DNA of 64,000 bases from Micromonospora lupini (GCF_026342015.1 NZ_JAPENL010000002.1:2361001-2425000); one strand, 5' to 3'. Positions 1-8,254 are shown, numbered from the stretch's first letter. Notes: generated by a model not told the origin, from the sequence alone. Numbers and translations: made by a program.

Positions 1-981
1 CCGGACCCGGGTCGCGCCGAGCAGGGCGGCCAGCGCGAGTACCGCCCAGAGCGCCAGGCCGGTCAGCGGCCAGCCGATCGAGCGCCTGTCGAAGTACACG
101 GCCGACTTGATCAGGTCGGTGGCCAGGCCGGGCACGTTCCACAGGTGCATGCCGCGCAGCCAGGTGGGCAGGAACTCGGGGGCGTAGATGCCACCGGAGC
201 CCGGGTTGCCGAGCACCACCAGCAACAGGATGACCAGCCCGGTGCCGAGGATGCCCAGCCAGCCCTGGACCGCGGCGGCGACCATCGCGGCGGCGAACGC
301 GGCAAGCATCCCCGTGCCGGCGACTGCCGGCAGGTCATGGTGCCAGACGTCCAGCACCGGACCGACGATCACCGCCCCGGCGATGCCGAGCACCACGCTG
401 TAGACGGCGAGCGCCCCGATGCGCAGACCGGCGCGGCGCAGGGTGCGCGGGGCGGTCCCGGCGGAGATGCCGAGCACTGTCGAGGCCAGATATCCGCCGA
501 GGACGTACCCGATGGCCAGGTAGAAGGGGACCAGGCCGCGGGGGTCGCTGCCGGCCACCGGCACCTCGTCGGTCACCCGCAGCGGCACCCGGGCCTGCTG
601 GGCGGCGCTTGTGAGCACCTGGATGACCAGGTCGGTGGCGGACGGCGCGCCGGCGCTGGCAGTGGTCAGGACGAGCCCGCCGTCGGGGGCGGCGCCGAGT
701 ACCGCGTACACCTCTCGGCTGGTCAGGCCGTCGTCGGCGGCGCCCGGGTCGGCGTACTCGATGGCTTTGATCTTGTTGGTCCGGTCACGGATTGCGGCCA
801 GGACCGTGCGCGCGGGCTGGTCGCCGGCCGCCACGCCGACAGGCACGTCGCGGGGGTGGGGCTGGTGCAGGGCGCCGACGTACGCGGCGATGAAGGCGGT
901 GGCCAGCACGAGGGTGCCGAGCAGCAGGCCGGCGGTACGGGGGAGCCAATCGCGTACCCGGACCTCCGACGCCTCGTCCAC
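1..981 (-). CDS. Membrane protein, YhgE/Pip or DUF3533-like (3' end outside window)
   Basis: The reading frame is open from a GTG at 981 to the window edge, so 327 codons are visible and the C-terminus is missing. There is a short basic N-terminal tail, one membrane segment at about residues 15-36, an extracytoplasmic stretch of about 120 residues, then at least four hydrophobic segments from about residue 165. This layout resembles the YhgE/Pip and DUF3533 proteins related to ABC-2 permeases, but I see no decisive motif. The start is chosen because TAGGCT lies 6 nt upstream of the GTG, a leaderless promoter arrangement. It is transcribed divergently from the LD-carboxypeptidase. The substrate is unknown; family assignment is an inference from topology. 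Confidence 0.7.
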   Translation of the reverse strand, partial: MDEASEVRVRDWLPRTAGLLLGTLVLATAFIAAYVGALHQPHPRDVPVGVAAGDQPARTVLAAIRDRTNKIKAIEYADPGAADDGLTSREVYAVLGAAPDGGLVLTTASAGAPSATDLVIQVLTSAAQQARVPLRVTDEVPVAGSDPRGLVPFYLAIGYVLGGYLASTVLGISAGTAPRTLRRAGLRIGALAVYSVVLGIAGAVIVGPVLDVWHHDLPAVAGTGMLAAFAAAMVAAAVQGWLGILGTGLVILLLVVLGNPGSGGIYAPEFLPTWLRGMHLWNVPGLATDLIKSAVYFDRRSIGWPLTGLALWAVLALAALLGATRVR

Positions 982-987
982 CAGGTC

Positions 988-993
988 AGCCTA
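988..993 (-). promoter_or_regulatory. -10 box of leaderless membrane-protein gene
   Basis: TAGGCT on the minus strand, 6 nt before the GTG at 981. The spacing predicts transcription starting at or next to the start codon. Confidence 0.55.
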
Positions 994-1054
994 AGGGGGT
1001 ATTTGCCCGGCTTGTGGCGTTTCTTCGAGCGGAAAAATCGCTGGTGCCGGGCGT

Positions 1055-1060
1055 TAACGT
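1055..1060 (+). promoter_or_regulatory. -10 box of leaderless LD-carboxypeptidase gene
   Basis: TAACGT followed by 6 nt and the ATG at 1067. No Shine-Dalgarno sequence lies between them, so leaderless initiation is inferred. Confidence 0.55.
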
Positions 1061-1066
1061 CTGATC

Positions 1067-2107
1067 ATGGTGTCGCCGAGCTACCCCGCCAAACCGAAGC
1101 CGGGCGACCGGGTCGCGGTCGTCTCCCCCTCCGCCGGCCTGCCGGCGGTCTTCCCCCACGTGTACGAGTTGGGGCTGCGCCGGCTGCGCACAGAGTTCGG
1201 GCTGGAACCCGTGGAGTACCCGACGACCCGCGAGCTGGGGGCCGACCCGCGCGACCGGGCCCGCGACCTGACCGCCGCGTTCGCCGACCCGACGATCACC
1301 GCGGTGCTCGCCACCGTCGGCGGGGACGACCTGATCACTGTCACCCCACACCTCGACGACGACGTGCTGCGGGCCAATCCGAAGCCCTACTTCGGCTACT
1401 CCGACAACACAAACGTGCTCAACCACCTCTACCGGTTGGGGATCGTCGCGTACCACGGGGGCTCGGTGCTGGTGCACCTCGGCCGGCCGGGCCGGCCACA
1501 CCCGCTGACCTTCGACTCGCTGCGCGCCGCCCTGTTCACAAGCGACTGGTACGAGCTGTCACCGGCCCGCGAGTGGGGCGACAGGCCCAACCCGTGGACC
1601 GAGCCGGAGACGTTGGCGCACGAGCCGGAGATGCTGCCGGGCGAGGGCTGGCGCTGGCAGGGGCCGGCGCGGGTCGTACGGGGGCGGACCTGGGGTGGCT
1701 GCCTGGAGATCGTGCACTGGCTGCTGGCCACCGACCGGGTGCCGACCGCCGCCGAGTTGGACGGGTCGGTGCTGGTCGTCGAGACCTCGCAGGAGATGCC
1801 GAGCGCCAAGGAGGTCTTCCGGATCGTCCGGAACCTCGGGGAGCGGGGGCTGCTCGCCGCATTTCCCGCGGTAGTCGTCGGCAGGCCGAAGGCCTGGGAC
1901 TTCGACAAGCCGCTGACGGTGCCCGAGCGGCGGGCCTGGGGCGAGGCCCAGCGGGACGCCATCACCCGCGCCCTGGCCCCCTACAACCCGGACGCGGTGG
2001 TGGTGTTCGACGTCGACCTCGGCCACACCGACCCGCAGGTGATCATCCCGTACGGCGGGCAGATCCGCGTCGACGCGATAGACCGCCGCATCGCGGTGCG
2101 CTACTGA
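1067..2107 (+). CDS. LD-carboxypeptidase / MccF-like peptidase (S66 family)
   Basis: 346 aa, the usual length for S66 peptidases, which cut the peptide bond before a terminal D-amino acid in muropeptides (LdcA) or detoxify microcin C-type nucleotide peptides (MccF). The Ser-Glu-His triad is visible: Ser112 in GYSDNT (nucleophile elbow), Glu239 in VETSQE and His320 in LGHTDPQ. The opening motif KPGDRVAVVSPS is typical. There is no signal peptide, so it acts in the cytoplasm. The large domain after Ser112 and the tryptophan-rich middle look more like MccF than like the recycling enzyme LdcA. It is a single gene with a leaderless start and a strong hairpin after the stop. The substrate cannot be decided from sequence. 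Confidence 0.88.
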   Translation: MVSPSYPAKPKPGDRVAVVSPSAGLPAVFPHVYELGLRRLRTEFGLEPVEYPTTRELGADPRDRARDLTAAFADPTITAVLATVGGDDLITVTPHLDDDVLRANPKPYFGYSDNTNVLNHLYRLGIVAYHGGSVLVHLGRPGRPHPLTFDSLRAALFTSDWYELSPAREWGDRPNPWTEPETLAHEPEMLPGEGWRWQGPARVVRGRTWGGCLEIVHWLLATDRVPTAAELDGSVLVVETSQEMPSAKEVFRIVRNLGERGLLAAFPAVVVGRPKAWDFDKPLTVPERRAWGEAQRDAITRALAPYNPDAVVVFDVDLGHTDPQVIIPYGGQIRVDAIDRRIAVRY

Positions 2108-2109
2108 GA

Positions 2110-2145
2110 ACCGTGCACCGCCCGCTTCGGCGAGCGGTGCACGGT
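2110..2145. terminator. Bidirectional hairpin terminator
   Basis: Perfect 12-bp inverted repeat ACCGTGCACCGC / GCGGTGCACGGT (2110-2121 and 2134-2145) between the stop codons of two convergent genes. There is no long T tract, as is common in actinomycetes. Confidence 0.7.
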
Positions 2146-2150
2146 CTTGG

Positions 2151-3311
2151 TCAGTCGTTCGCACAGAGGACCGAGCGCAGGGCGGCCAGGTAACCCGCGC
2201 TCGACGGCACCGCAAGCTGCCCCCGGACGTTCCGGTCGATGTCGAAGACGTTGGCGGCCAGGACGAGCTGGCGGGAGTTGTCGAGGCTGGACACCGCGAT
2301 GCTGGTGAAGCCCGGCCCGCCCCCGTCGGTCGTCCACGCTCCGATCGCGCCCGACGCGCACGGCAGCGTCACCCGCTGCACCCCCAGGCCGTACTCGTTC
2401 GGCGAGTCGCCCATCGGCACCACGGTCTCCAACTCTCGCTGCTGTGCCGGCGCGAGCAGTAGTCCGCCGAACAACGCCCGGTGGAACCGCGCCAGGTCGG
2501 CCGCCGTCGAGATCATCGCCCCGGCGGTCCAGTCGTACGACGGGCTGAACACTGTCACATCCCCGCCGGTCAGGTCGTAGCCGTGCAGATGCCGGCCGTG
2601 GATCTCCGGGTCGGTGATCGGGAACGAGGTCTGACTCAGGCCGAGCGGCCCGATGATCCGCCGCCGCACCTCGGTCGCCGCGTCCCGGCCGGTGACCGCC
2701 TCGATGATCAGGCCGGCCAACAGGTAGTTGGTGTTCGAGTAGCGCCACGAGGCGCCGGGGGCGAAGTCCGGCCGGTGCGCCACCGCCAGGGCGATCACCG
2801 TACGGGGTGGGATGACCCGGGCCCAGTCGTGCTCGTCCAGGTACGGGGCCCAGAAGCTCCGTTCCTCGGTGGGGTCCCAGATGCCGCTCGTGTGGTTGAG
2901 CACCTGCCGGACGGTGATCGTCGAACCGTCGTTGCCGTTACCGCGGACGACCCCCGGGAGCCAGCGCTCGACCGGGTCGTCGAGGGTCAGTCGACCCTCG
3001 CCCACCAGTTGCAGCAGCACCGTGGAGACGAACGCCTTCGTGTTGCTGGCGATCCGGAAGCGATCCTCCGGCCGGGCCCGCGCCCCGGTGGCCCGGTCGG
3101 CCACCCCCGCCGCCAACTGCCACCGTCGGCCGTCCACACGCCCGTAGGCCACCGCGGCGGGGAAGCCGTCCGCGACCAGTTGGTCGAGCGCGGCGGCCAA
3201 CGCCCGGCGTTCCGGCGCCCCGTGGTCGGCGAGGACCGGTCGAGGTGGAACGGCGAGGGCGGTGACCATCGTGCCGACCGACACCACAACTGTCCAGACC
3301 GAACGCATCAT
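2151..3311 (-). CDS. Secreted serine hydrolase, class C beta-lactamase / DD-peptidase fold
   Basis: 386 aa. The start is the first of two adjacent ATG codons, with GGGAG 6 nt upstream. Residues 1-29 form a signal peptide (short basic start, hydrophobic core, small residues before the ADHG site), so the enzyme is exported. The family motifs are present: SxxK as Ser89-Asn-Thr-Lys92 and YxN as Tyr191-Ser-Asn193. The third motif is not a clean KTG or HxG; a DGGGPGF stretch near the C-terminus probably fills that place. Such proteins act as D-alanyl-D-alanine carboxypeptidases, aminohydrolases or esterases on cell-wall peptides or small esters, and the exact substrate is not visible. It diverges from the sensor kinase gene, so the shared 207-bp region may couple their expression. 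Confidence 0.82.
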   Translation of the reverse strand: MMRSVWTVVVSVGTMVTALAVPPRPVLADHGAPERRALAAALDQLVADGFPAAVAYGRVDGRRWQLAAGVADRATGARARPEDRFRIASNTKAFVSTVLLQLVGEGRLTLDDPVERWLPGVVRGNGNDGSTITVRQVLNHTSGIWDPTEERSFWAPYLDEHDWARVIPPRTVIALAVAHRPDFAPGASWRYSNTNYLLAGLIIEAVTGRDAATEVRRRIIGPLGLSQTSFPITDPEIHGRHLHGYDLTGGDVTVFSPSYDWTAGAMISTAADLARFHRALFGGLLLAPAQQRELETVVPMGDSPNEYGLGVQRVTLPCASGAIGAWTTDGGGPGFTSIAVSSLDNSRQLVLAANVFDIDRNVRGQLAVPSSAGYLAALRSVLCAND

Positions 3312-3518
3312 GACCTGCTCCCATCGACGAAAGGTGTGTTGCCGTCGACCCTGCCGGCGTGTGGACCGCAGCGACATGCGGCTCTCCCGCCGATCGGGTG
3401 GGGTTAACCCGACGGGTTGCCCGGCTGGGCCGACGGCCCACATCCGGGCATGCTGATCCGGAACACTCGCTGCCGGCTCGTCCGGGACGGTGTCGTCCGG
3501 CACGGTCGGGAGGATCAG

Positions 3519-4754
3519 ATGACGCGTCTCCGGCAACTCCGCAACCAGGTCGGGTACGTGCTGACCAGCCTGCCGCTGGCGGTGGTCGGCTTCGCGTACG
3601 CGGTCGTCACGGTGGTCGTCGGCGGAGTGCTCGCGTTGACGCTGCTCGGCCTGCCGCTGCTGTCCTCCGGCGTCCTCGGCGCGCGCGGTTGGGGATGGCT
3701 GCACCGCGCGCTGGCCCGGGCGACGCTGGGATTGCGGGTGGTGGGCCCGCGACCGGTCCGACGACGGCCCGGGCTGCTGGGGTACGTCCGGAGCGGCCTC
3801 GGCGATGGCACGGGGTGGCGGGCGCTGGCGTACCTGATCGTGAAGCTGCCGGTGACCCTGGTGGCGACGGCGGTGATCGCGGCCTTCCTCTGCTACCCGG
3901 TGTTCCTGCTCAGCCATCCCCTCTGGTGGTCGCACCGCCCCGCCCTGGAACTCGGGGACTTCTCCTTCGACACCTGGCCCCGGTCGTTCCTGCTTGCCGG
4001 GATCGGCGCCGGGATGCTCCTCGCCGGCACCTGGCTGCTACGCCTGCTCCTGCTCCTGGACGGGCTGCTGATCCGTGGCCTGCTCGGCCCGACCAGCCTC
4101 GACGAACGGGTCGACGACCTCGAAGAGGCCCGCGCGCTGGCCGTCGACGACGCCGCCGCGCTGCTGCGCCGCATCGAGCGTGACCTGCACGACGGTACGC
4201 AGGCACAACTGGTCGCCCTGGCCATGAAACTCGGCCTGGCGAAGGAGAAGCTCGCCGGTGACGCCGCGCCCGAGGCCAGGGCGCTGGTGGAGACTGCGCA
4301 CCGGGACGCGAAGATCGCCATCACCGACCTTCGTGACCTGGCCCGGGGCATCCATCCACCGATGCTCGACAACGGTCTGGAGGCGGCGCTGGACACCCTG
4401 GTGGCGCGGGGCGCCGTACCCGTGCGGTTGCGGGTCGAGGTGCGCGACCGACCGTCACCTGCCGTCGAGACGACCGTCTACTACTGCGTCGCCGAGCTGC
4501 TCACCAACGTCGCCAAGCACGCGGCGGCCCAGCGGGCGACCGTCGAGGTGCGGCAACTCGACGGCCTGCTGCGGGTGCAGGTCGCCGACGACGGCGGCGG
4601 CGGCGCCATGATCGGGAAAACGACCCACGCGCTGCCCGGCGGCGGGCTGGCCGGCCTGCGCGACCGGGCCCGCACCGTGGACGGCACGATGCGGATCGAC
4701 AGCCCGCCGGGCGGGCCGACGCTTGTCACACTGGAACTCCCGGTGCGGCGATGA
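3519..4754 (+). CDS. Two-component sensor histidine kinase (NarL-type partner)
   Basis: 411 aa; the start is the ATG preceded by GGGAGG at a 5-nt spacing. The N-terminal half has about four membrane segments (roughly residues 15-50, 105-135 and 158-190) and resembles the Putative Sensor domain of actinobacterial kinases. A HisKA_3 dimerisation domain follows, with the phospho-acceptor His224 in ERDLHDGTQAQ. The C-terminal ATPase domain has an N box (ELLTNVAKHA) and glycine boxes (DDGGGG and GGGLAGLRDR). It should autophosphorylate and pass the phosphate to the response regulator whose start overlaps its stop by 4 nt (ATGA). The signal sensed is unknown. The neighbouring divergent serine hydrolase could be a target, which is inference. 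Confidence 0.92.
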   Translation: MTRLRQLRNQVGYVLTSLPLAVVGFAYAVVTVVVGGVLALTLLGLPLLSSGVLGARGWGWLHRALARATLGLRVVGPRPVRRRPGLLGYVRSGLGDGTGWRALAYLIVKLPVTLVATAVIAAFLCYPVFLLSHPLWWSHRPALELGDFSFDTWPRSFLLAGIGAGMLLAGTWLLRLLLLLDGLLIRGLLGPTSLDERVDDLEEARALAVDDAAALLRRIERDLHDGTQAQLVALAMKLGLAKEKLAGDAAPEARALVETAHRDAKIAITDLRDLARGIHPPMLDNGLEAALDTLVARGAVPVRLRVEVRDRPSPAVETTVYYCVAELLTNVAKHAAAQRATVEVRQLDGLLRVQVADDGGGGAMIGKTTHALPGGGLAGLRDRARTVDGTMRIDSPPGGPTLVTLELPVRR

Positions 4755-5410
4755 CCCGGCTGCGCGTCGTCATCGCCGAGGACTCCGGGATCCTCCGCGA
4801 CGGGCTCAGCTATCTGCTCGCCGACCGAGGGCACCTGGTGCTCGCCGCCGTGGCCGACCCGGAGGCGCTGCGGGCCGCCGTGGACGAACACCGCCCCGAC
4901 GTCGCCGTGATCGACATCCGGATGCCGCCGACGTACACCGATGAAGGACTGCGGGCCGCGCTCGCCGTACGTGCCGCCCACCCCGGTACACCGGTGCTGC
5001 TCTTCTCCCAGTACGTGGAGACCCGGTACGCGGCGCAGCTCCTCGCTGGCGGTGCCGAAGGTGTCGGTTACCTGCTCAAGGACCGGGTGGCCGAGGTAGG
5101 CGAGTTCGTCGACGCCCTCACCCGCGTGGCCGGGGGCGCGACAGTGCTCGATCCGGAGGTGGTGACGCAGCTCCTCGGCACGGCCCGGGGCCCCGGGCAC
5201 CTGGCCGGCCTCTCCGAGCGGGAACGGGCCGTGCTGGCCCTGATGGCCGAGGGACGCGCGAACGTGGCGATCGCCTCCGCGCTGTTCCTCAGCGTGGGGG
5301 CGGTGGAGAAGCACATCACCAGCATCTTCGGCAAGCTCGGTCTGCCGCCCACCGAGACCGACCACCGTCGGGTGCTCGCGGTGTTGCGATACCTCCAGTC
5401 CGGCACCTGA
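4751..5410 (+). CDS. Response regulator, NarL/FixJ (LuxR HTH) family
   Basis: 219 aa. An N-terminal receiver domain (about residues 4-120) carries the acidic pair Glu10-Asp11, the phospho-acceptor Asp55 in VIDIRMP and the conserved Lys110. A C-terminal LuxR-type helix-turn-helix (about 150-215) has the expected LSERERAVLALMAEG opening and a VEKHITSIFGKLGL recognition helix. It overlaps the kinase gene by 4 nt, so the two are translationally coupled and form a cognate pair. It would bind DNA as a phosphorylated dimer; its targets cannot be read here. No further gene follows in the operon; a broken cyclase fragment starts 34 nt downstream. Confidence 0.95.
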   Translation: MTRLRVVIAEDSGILRDGLSYLLADRGHLVLAAVADPEALRAAVDEHRPDVAVIDIRMPPTYTDEGLRAALAVRAAHPGTPVLLFSQYVETRYAAQLLAGGAEGVGYLLKDRVAEVGEFVDALTRVAGGATVLDPEVVTQLLGTARGPGHLAGLSERERAVLALMAEGRANVAIASALFLSVGAVEKHITSIFGKLGLPPTETDHRRVLAVLRYLQSGT

Positions 5411-5443
5411 CGCGTCGCTGTCGCTGTCCGCCGTCGCGTCCGC

Positions 5444-5544
5444 GGCTCATGTCGTCGATGTTGATCGAGTCGATGCCGATCAGGGCCGTGCCGGCGTCGG
5501 CGAGGCGGTCCAGCGGCACCCCGGTCAGGTCTGCGCGGCCGGCC
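5444..5544 (-). pseudogene. Internally deleted fragment of the cyclase gene
   Basis: These 101 bp match two separate stretches of the intact cyclase gene downstream: 5444-5501 matches about 7014-7070 with few differences, and 5496-5544 matches about 7254-7303 almost exactly. The two pieces meet at a shared GTCGGC, so the roughly 180 bp between them in the full gene is absent. It has no start, no usable frame and no ribosome-binding site. From 5545 to about 5590 the sequence becomes unusually AT-rich for this genome. I read it as the residue of a partial duplication followed by a microhomology deletion. Confidence 0.75.
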
Positions 5545-5714
5545 AATGCGAGCAATTTTCTTCAAGACCATGGCTCCACACACCGGGAGGATGGTTCACG
5601 TCGGTCCGGAAGCCGCCTCACCACAGGGTTGGCCGGCTCGGGGCACGCGGATCTTTTCGGGGAGGTCCGACGCCCCGGCCCGGCCCTGGGCGGGCCGCGT
5701 TCGCGCGTGCCTGA

Positions 5715-5747
5715 GGAGGTGCCGCACGCCCCCCGTGTGGCACCTCC
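5715..5747 (-). terminator. Hairpin terminator after AraC regulator gene
   Basis: GGAGGTGCC (5715-5723) pairs with GGCACCTCC (5739-5747). Inside it, GCAC pairs with GTGT, giving about a 13-bp stem and a C-rich loop. It lies 13 nt beyond the stop of the minus-strand AraC gene. Confidence 0.65.
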
Positions 5748-5759
5748 GCCCGCCTTCGG

Positions 5760-6680
5760 TCAGGCCGTTCTGGTCGGGTCTTCGTCGGTCGTGGTGAGCA
5801 GGCGGCGCAGTCGGGCCGGTGGGTGACCCACCTGCTCGCGGACCACCCGGGTCAGGTGTGCCTGATCGGCGAAGCCGTACTCGCTGGCGAGCGCGCCGAG
5901 CGGCCGGCCATCGGGCTCGGCGAGCGTGTTCAGCACCGCCCGTACCCGCAGCCGGTTGCGGTAGGCGGTCAGGCTGCTGCCGGTCATTCGTTGGAACACC
6001 CGGCTGAGATGGTGCGGCGAACTGCCCACCTGCCGGGCCACCTCGCCCAGACCCAACGTGAACCCGGAGTTGGCGAGCACCTCCCGGGCCTGGTCGGCGA
6101 GCCGCCGGTGCGCGGCCAGCGTCGCCGGCCGTCGGCGGACGGCCCGCTCCACCTCAGCGCCCGGGTCGTCGGAGTCCAGGGCACTGTGGTGCAGCAGGCG
6201 GGTCAGGAACCGCTGGAGCCGTTCGGCCATCTCGAACCCGTCCAGCCCGCGCCGGAACTCGGCCGCCAGCAGGCGGTGCGCCAGGTCCAGCGTGGCGTCC
6301 GAGGTGCCGGCCCAGCCGCCCCGGTCCAGCCAACGCTCAGCGTCCGGCCGCTCCGCCAGCACCGCCGGATCGATCTCCAGGCACGTGTACGAGTCACCGC
6401 AGCCGAACGGGTGTGCCACCGCCATCTCGTCGCCGGGGCGGGTGAGCATCACCGAGGTGGCGTCGGAGAGCCCCACCCTCCCGTTGAGCCGGTGCCGGTA
6501 CGCCCCGGAACGACCCAACACGATCTTGTGTCGATCCTCTGCGACAGTCTCCGTCCAACCGTGGTCCTCCACGATGCAGTGCACCTGGTAGATCAACATC
6601 CCGTCCGGGTGCCCCAGCACCCGCCACCGCGCCAACGTGGTGCGGCGACGCGGATCACTGCCGACTCCCTCAGCGGGCAT
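5760..6680 (-). CDS. AraC family transcriptional regulator
   Basis: 306 aa, with GGGGGG and a 5-nt spacer before the ATG. The N-terminal half (about 30-130) resembles a cupin-like sensing domain containing FGCGDSYTCLE. The C-terminal 100 residues (about 195-295) hold two helix-turn-helix motifs: the first in GLGEVARQVGSSPHHLSRVF and the second in ASEYGFADQAHLTRVVRE, followed by the family's GHPPARLRR ending. It should bind DNA as an activator or repressor in response to a small molecule that cannot be named. It is in the same orientation as the cyclase gene 150 bp upstream, which makes the cyclase a plausible target. Confidence 0.9.
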   Translation of the reverse strand: MPAEGVGSDPRRRTTLARWRVLGHPDGMLIYQVHCIVEDHGWTETVAEDRHKIVLGRSGAYRHRLNGRVGLSDATSVMLTRPGDEMAVAHPFGCGDSYTCLEIDPAVLAERPDAERWLDRGGWAGTSDATLDLAHRLLAAEFRRGLDGFEMAERLQRFLTRLLHHSALDSDDPGAEVERAVRRRPATLAAHRRLADQAREVLANSGFTLGLGEVARQVGSSPHHLSRVFQRMTGSSLTAYRNRLRVRAVLNTLAEPDGRPLGALASEYGFADQAHLTRVVREQVGHPPARLRRLLTTTDEDPTRTA

Positions 6681-6830
6681 CGCTACCCCCCTGCGCGGCG
6701 ACCGTCCACTCTCCGCAGAGATCGTGCCGACTCACCATCCCCTCCGTCCACCCCGCCGCCCGGAACAGTGGATCGGCCGCTGCTGCCGTGGGCGTCGGTC
6801 GGCTGCCCATGGGGCCGACGGTCGACGGCT

Positions 6831-7745
6831 TCAGGGGCCGACGACGGCGAAGGCGCGGACCGGGAAGGTGCCCATGCCGGCCACCATCGGTGGGGCCGCG
6901 GTGAAGCGGAACCCGCTGGGTGGCAGCGCGTCCAGGCCGGTCAGGTGCTCTACGATCGGGATGCCGGCGGCGAGCAGGGTGCTGTGCGCGGGGCGTTCGC
7001 CTCCGGCCGCGGGGCTCATGTCGTCGATGTTGATCGAGTCGATGCCGACCAGGGCCGCGCCGGCGTCGGCAAGCGCCTGGGCGGCGTCCCCGGTCAGGTA
7101 CGGAGCGTCCGGCGCGCCGTACCGCTCGGTGCCGAAGTGCGCATCCCACCCGGTGTGCAGCAGCACCGCCCGCCCGGCCACCTCGTACGGGGCCAGCATC
7201 AGCCGGTCCACGGCGCGGCTGCCGGCCGGCACCCGGATCACCACCCCGGGCAGGTCGGCGAGGCGGTCCAGCGGCACCCCGGTCAGGTCTGCGCGGCCGG
7301 CCCAGCGGTGGGCGGGAGTGTCCACGTACGTGCCGGTGTTGGCGATCAGGTCGATTCGGGCCACCTGGAACTCGGTGCCCGGCGCGTAGTTCGCCCGGGA
7401 CGCCGCGAAGGTCAACCAGTCGGTGATCCGCGGCGCCGGCCAGCCGGGCAGAGTGGTCATCCCGTCGCTGATCACGTGGCTCAGCTCGACCAGCCGACGG
7501 TCGGCGCCGGACCCGTCGACGGCGACGCCCCGGCCGCCCTTGTGCGGCTCATCGATGATCGTCTTCGCGCTGATCCGGACCTCGGCCACCATCAGCAGCC
7601 CCAGATGCCTGACGAACAACGCCGCCAGATCGCTGTCGGTGATCTCCCGACCGGGGATGTCCAGCCGGAACCCCTCGGTACGCAGCCCGCCGCCGTTGGC
7701 GAAGCTCACCTCCGCGTCGAACTGTGCCCGCCACTGCCCACCCAT
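6831..7745 (-). CDS. Cyclase-family (PF04199) protein with an extra N-terminal domain
   Basis: 304 aa from the ATG at 7745; an in-frame TTG at 7781 would add 12 residues, and neither start has a convincing ribosome-binding site. Residues about 85-300 form a cyclase/kynurenine-formamidase-type domain (RLVELSHVISDGM opening, GIDSINIDD near the middle). The metal-binding motif HxGTHxDxPxH reads NTGTYVDTPAH here: Asp142 and His146 remain, while two histidines are Asn136 and Tyr140. Residues 1-70 (from WRAQFDAEVSFANGGGLRTE) are not part of the usual enzyme and are joined by a Gly-rich linker. The family hydrolyses cyclic amides or formamides; with this motif the activity is uncertain. A broken copy of part of this gene lies at 5444-5544. 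Confidence 0.75.
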   Translation of the reverse strand: MGGQWRAQFDAEVSFANGGGLRTEGFRLDIPGREITDSDLAALFVRHLGLLMVAEVRISAKTIIDEPHKGGRGVAVDGSGADRRLVELSHVISDGMTTLPGWPAPRITDWLTFAASRANYAPGTEFQVARIDLIANTGTYVDTPAHRWAGRADLTGVPLDRLADLPGVVIRVPAGSRAVDRLMLAPYEVAGRAVLLHTGWDAHFGTERYGAPDAPYLTGDAAQALADAGAALVGIDSINIDDMSPAAGGERPAHSTLLAAGIPIVEHLTGLDALPPSGFRFTAAPPMVAGMGTFPVRAFAVVGP

Positions 7746-7859
7746 GCCGAAACCCGACCATGCCGGCCGCCCACCGGTCAAGATCTACGTACCGTTCCGC
7801 ACCGCCCGGGCTGCGGGTGTCGGCCGTCTCGGCCGCGGCGGTCTGTGGTCCGCGTCCCC

Positions 7860-7936
7860 CAAGATCGTGCTCGATCCAGGAAAGAGTGGGGGTCCGCCGG
7901 CTACGAGACCACTTCTTCCTATCGAGCACGATCTTG
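7860..7936. repeat. Inverted repeat element with CAAGATCGTGCTCGAT arms
   Basis: A perfect 16-bp arm pair (7860-7875 and 7921-7936), extended by about 13 more imperfect bases on each side of the inner loop. It lies in the 589-bp non-coding stretch between the cyclase gene and mfd, which also holds the two repeats at 8005-8122 and the mfd promoter. It has no coding content and looks like a MITE or REP-type palindrome. Confidence 0.75.
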
Positions 7937-8004
7937 CGCGGTCGCCGGCAGCGCGACGGGTCGTCCCGCACGGTCACCTGCCCGCAAGCCTCGGCGCGGT
8001 CGAC

Positions 8005-8051
8005 GGCGCTCCCCACCGACAAGATCCGGCGCTCCCCACCGACAAGATCCG
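8005..8051. repeat. Tandem direct repeat, 23-bp period, two copies
   Basis: Two adjacent copies containing GCTCCCCACCGACAAGATCC (8005-8028 and 8028-8051). Each contains the CAAGATC core found at the tips of the neighbouring palindromes. Confidence 0.75.
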
Positions 8052-8122
8052 CACAACATCAGGGAAAGTGCTGCCTCCCGCGCGCCGGAAGCAGCAACTT
8101 CGGGGAAGTTGCGCGGATCTTG
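8043..8122. repeat. Second imperfect inverted repeat with CAAGATCCGC ends
   Basis: The left arm at 8043-8080 and right arm at 8085-8122 match at 30 of 38 positions when one is inverted. The right arm also contains a perfect 8-bp hairpin, GCAACTTC / GAAGTTGC (8094-8112). The shared CAAGATC tip with the element at 7860 suggests a related family. Confidence 0.7.
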
Positions 8123-8254
8123 GGGCCTGGCGGGGGTTGGGGCGGGCGGGGCGCGGGGCGGGCGGGGCGCGGGGCGGACGGGGTGACGCGTGGGGCGACG
8201 CGCCGGGAGTGACGCGGACCTGGGCGGAAGGGGGTGACTGTCGGTGGACGGAGA

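Noticed and set aside
145..2193. Open frame of 682 codons on the plus strand over the first two genes
   Set aside because: It runs out of phase through an intact LD-carboxypeptidase and opposite the membrane protein; no recognisable fold.
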